Below are positions 62,028 to 64,000 of a stretch of DNA of 64,000 nucleotides, piece after piece; position 1 is the first letter of the stretch, and the number at the start of each line of letters is the position of its first letter. Below the pieces are notes generated by a model. That model was not told where the DNA came from and did not search any database. It worked only from the letters and a program-made list of their open reading frames with translations. The translations under genes and the position numbers were made by a program. The DNA is from Seriola aureovittata (Eukaryota > Chordata > Actinopteri > Carangiformes > Carangidae), in the NCBI RefSeq assembly GCF_021018895.1, contig NC_079374.1, positions 8,583,712 through 8,647,711 of the forward strand, in the 5' to 3' direction.

Positions 62028-62617
62028 TGGGACTATTTGCCATTATTTACTGTCCAGTTCATTTTTGTGGTATAAGTGATTTTCTACTTTCCTTCTCTTC
62101 CAAAGGCTGAATACATGAAAAACATATTTCATCACAAATAACAGCGGTGTGAGTGATCATTACATCTGAAATAACCTATACATATAAATAGGTCACTGTC
62201 TATGACACAATAAATCTGTGCTTCTCCAGTTCATCCATGATCAGGTAAGAAATCTTAAACTTTTTCCAATATAGATTTTTCCTCCTAAACAAAGCTGGCT
62301 TATGTGCACATCCATTCCTACATGGGATAAAATTGCAATGTAGTTGGAAAATTCCATCCATGGGTTACTTGGAAACTACTTCTTTCCCTCCCCCTTCCGT
62401 TCATCGAACACAATTGTTGTCTACTAATCCAGTTTTGATAGCATTTGGCACACTTTCTTTGGATCACAGCAAGATGCTCAACTTCCATTCTGGTCTCCCC
62501 TAGGAACCTCTGAGCCCAAGAAAGCAGCCGACACCAGGTCGCGCCAGAGCAGGGGGGTTCTCTGTGTCCTCATAAAGCACAGAAAATTATTTTTTGATTC
62601 AAGTCGCCCCTTGCCAC

Positions 62618-62745
<128 letters not shown>

Positions 62746-63415
62746 GATCATCAGTCTGGCAGCTAATTCCAGATATATGCTGAATATGTGTTTATTCTTG
62801 TCAATCTGTTATGTTGTTAAATGTTGCAGTCACCTAATGACCCCCCTGTAAGGCAATAGAATATAAAATATTATGTCAAAGGCAAAAGCTTTTTGCCTTT
62901 GTCCCCCCTCTGTACACCCTGATCCAAATGGACAATGCATCACTAGGCCTTGATGCCTCAGAAGTCTGGGTTCATTAAAATCTTGAACGAGTGCCAAAGC
63001 TGTAGTCATAGATAAAAGGAATATGAAAGGATAACGAAATTTATGGATGGCAAGTCACCACCTCACCCTGGCATTTATAATAAACAAATGGTTTCTGTTT
63101 CCAATTTAAATTTCTCATTATACTGTGACTTTTGGAAAATGTGTTTTGATTTACCAACATTTTATCTGAAAAACTGTATAATTGATTAGATTTACATGGC
63201 TCTGATTTTAATGCTGATCGCCTGCCTTCCTCAACAGCCCCCACCCCCAGCCCAACACTCACCAAAAAAGAATGATCTGAACAGCTCCTGAGGCACATTA
63301 ACATCATATAAAACAAACCTACATATCAAACAGTTTTTTTTTTCTGATAAAATAATTGGCTTTAACCAGCATAGAATCCAATTCATCCCTTTGAAAGAAA
63401 CTTCTGTGAGGGCAC

Positions 63416-63453
<38 letters not shown>
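63416..63453 (+). repeat. Poly-A run
   Basis: About 37 A followed by GAGAGA, intergenic. Confidence 0.9.
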
Positions 63454-63456
<3 letters not shown>

Positions 63457-64000
63457 AGAATGGTGAGATAGACTTCACAGCCCGAGTGAGATGGACATCA
63501 ATGCAGTGTGCCGGCAATGGCTATATTAACCCATGGCTAAATCCCATCACACAAATGTCAGTGTATCCGTTATGAAACCATGACATTTAGATCCAAGGTC
63601 TCCATTGTGGTTTTAGAGGGAGCTGATGTTTGTCCATTCTTTGCATCCATCAAACCTGCACACACAGCCTCACAGCCAACTGTACTCTCAGCACAGAAAG
63701 GTTAAAGATCATAAGGGTTTATCTATCTAATTTTATTGCATAATACATTATGTGGTGTACATACATTTTTTTTTTAATGATAGCCTATTACTTTTTTCTT
63801 TCTTGAATATTATTACACAATATACAAGATTTGAATTATTTCTTTACTTATTTCTTTAATCTAAAATATGGCAAATGTACAGAAATAATAAATATTTTGG
63901 TTGATAACAATGACACAATTTGGCAATAAAGAATGGATATTCTGAAATTTTATCGAATAACTTTTGGTTATTTTATTTAAATCTTTTCCCTTTAAAACCA

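Overview
This is vertebrate nuclear DNA, most likely from a spiny-rayed teleost. The evidence is split coding exons with GT-AG introns, very many (CA)n/(TG)n microsatellites, an L2/CR1/Rex-like LINE relic, and several interspersed repeats that I recognise from memory as common in fish genomes. The fish assignment rests mainly on that repeat recognition and was not checked by search.

The window holds one complete protein-coding gene, on the minus strand: clybl, the mitochondrial citramalyl-CoA lyase. Its eight coding exons run from 60752 (ATG) down to 3573 (stop). All splice phases join, and the product is 343 residues against 340 in human CLYBL. From the 5' end the coding exons are 60709-60752, 29282-29495, 16821-17009, 12012-12113, 10373-10466, 9571-9738, 5144-5268 and 3573-3668. 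Intron 1 is 31 kb and intron 2 is 12 kb. A short GC-rich promoter with two CCAAT boxes and a GC box lies at about 60753-60860.

Layout: 1-2803 is intergenic DNA downstream of clybl. In other vertebrates this is the side facing zic5/zic2, although neither gene is in the window. 2804-3572 is the probable 3' UTR. 3573-60752 is clybl. 60861-64000 is upstream intergenic DNA with an old repeat, a long CA array and a poly-A run. The introns hold microsatellites, poly-A tracts, purine tracts, a decayed LINE (about 26120-27080), a 222-bp terminal-inverted-repeat element with a telomere-like core (53783-54004), several other interspersed repeats, and long unique AT-rich stretches that may be conserved regulatory DNA.

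The most interesting observation is a roughly 180-nt UG repeat in the pre-mRNA that abuts the 3' splice site of exon 7 and replaces its polypyrimidine tract. This resembles the TDP-43-regulated CFTR intron 8/exon 9 arrangement. I found no second confident protein-coding gene. One plus-strand exon-like block (42811-42962) inside intron 1 remains unexplained.
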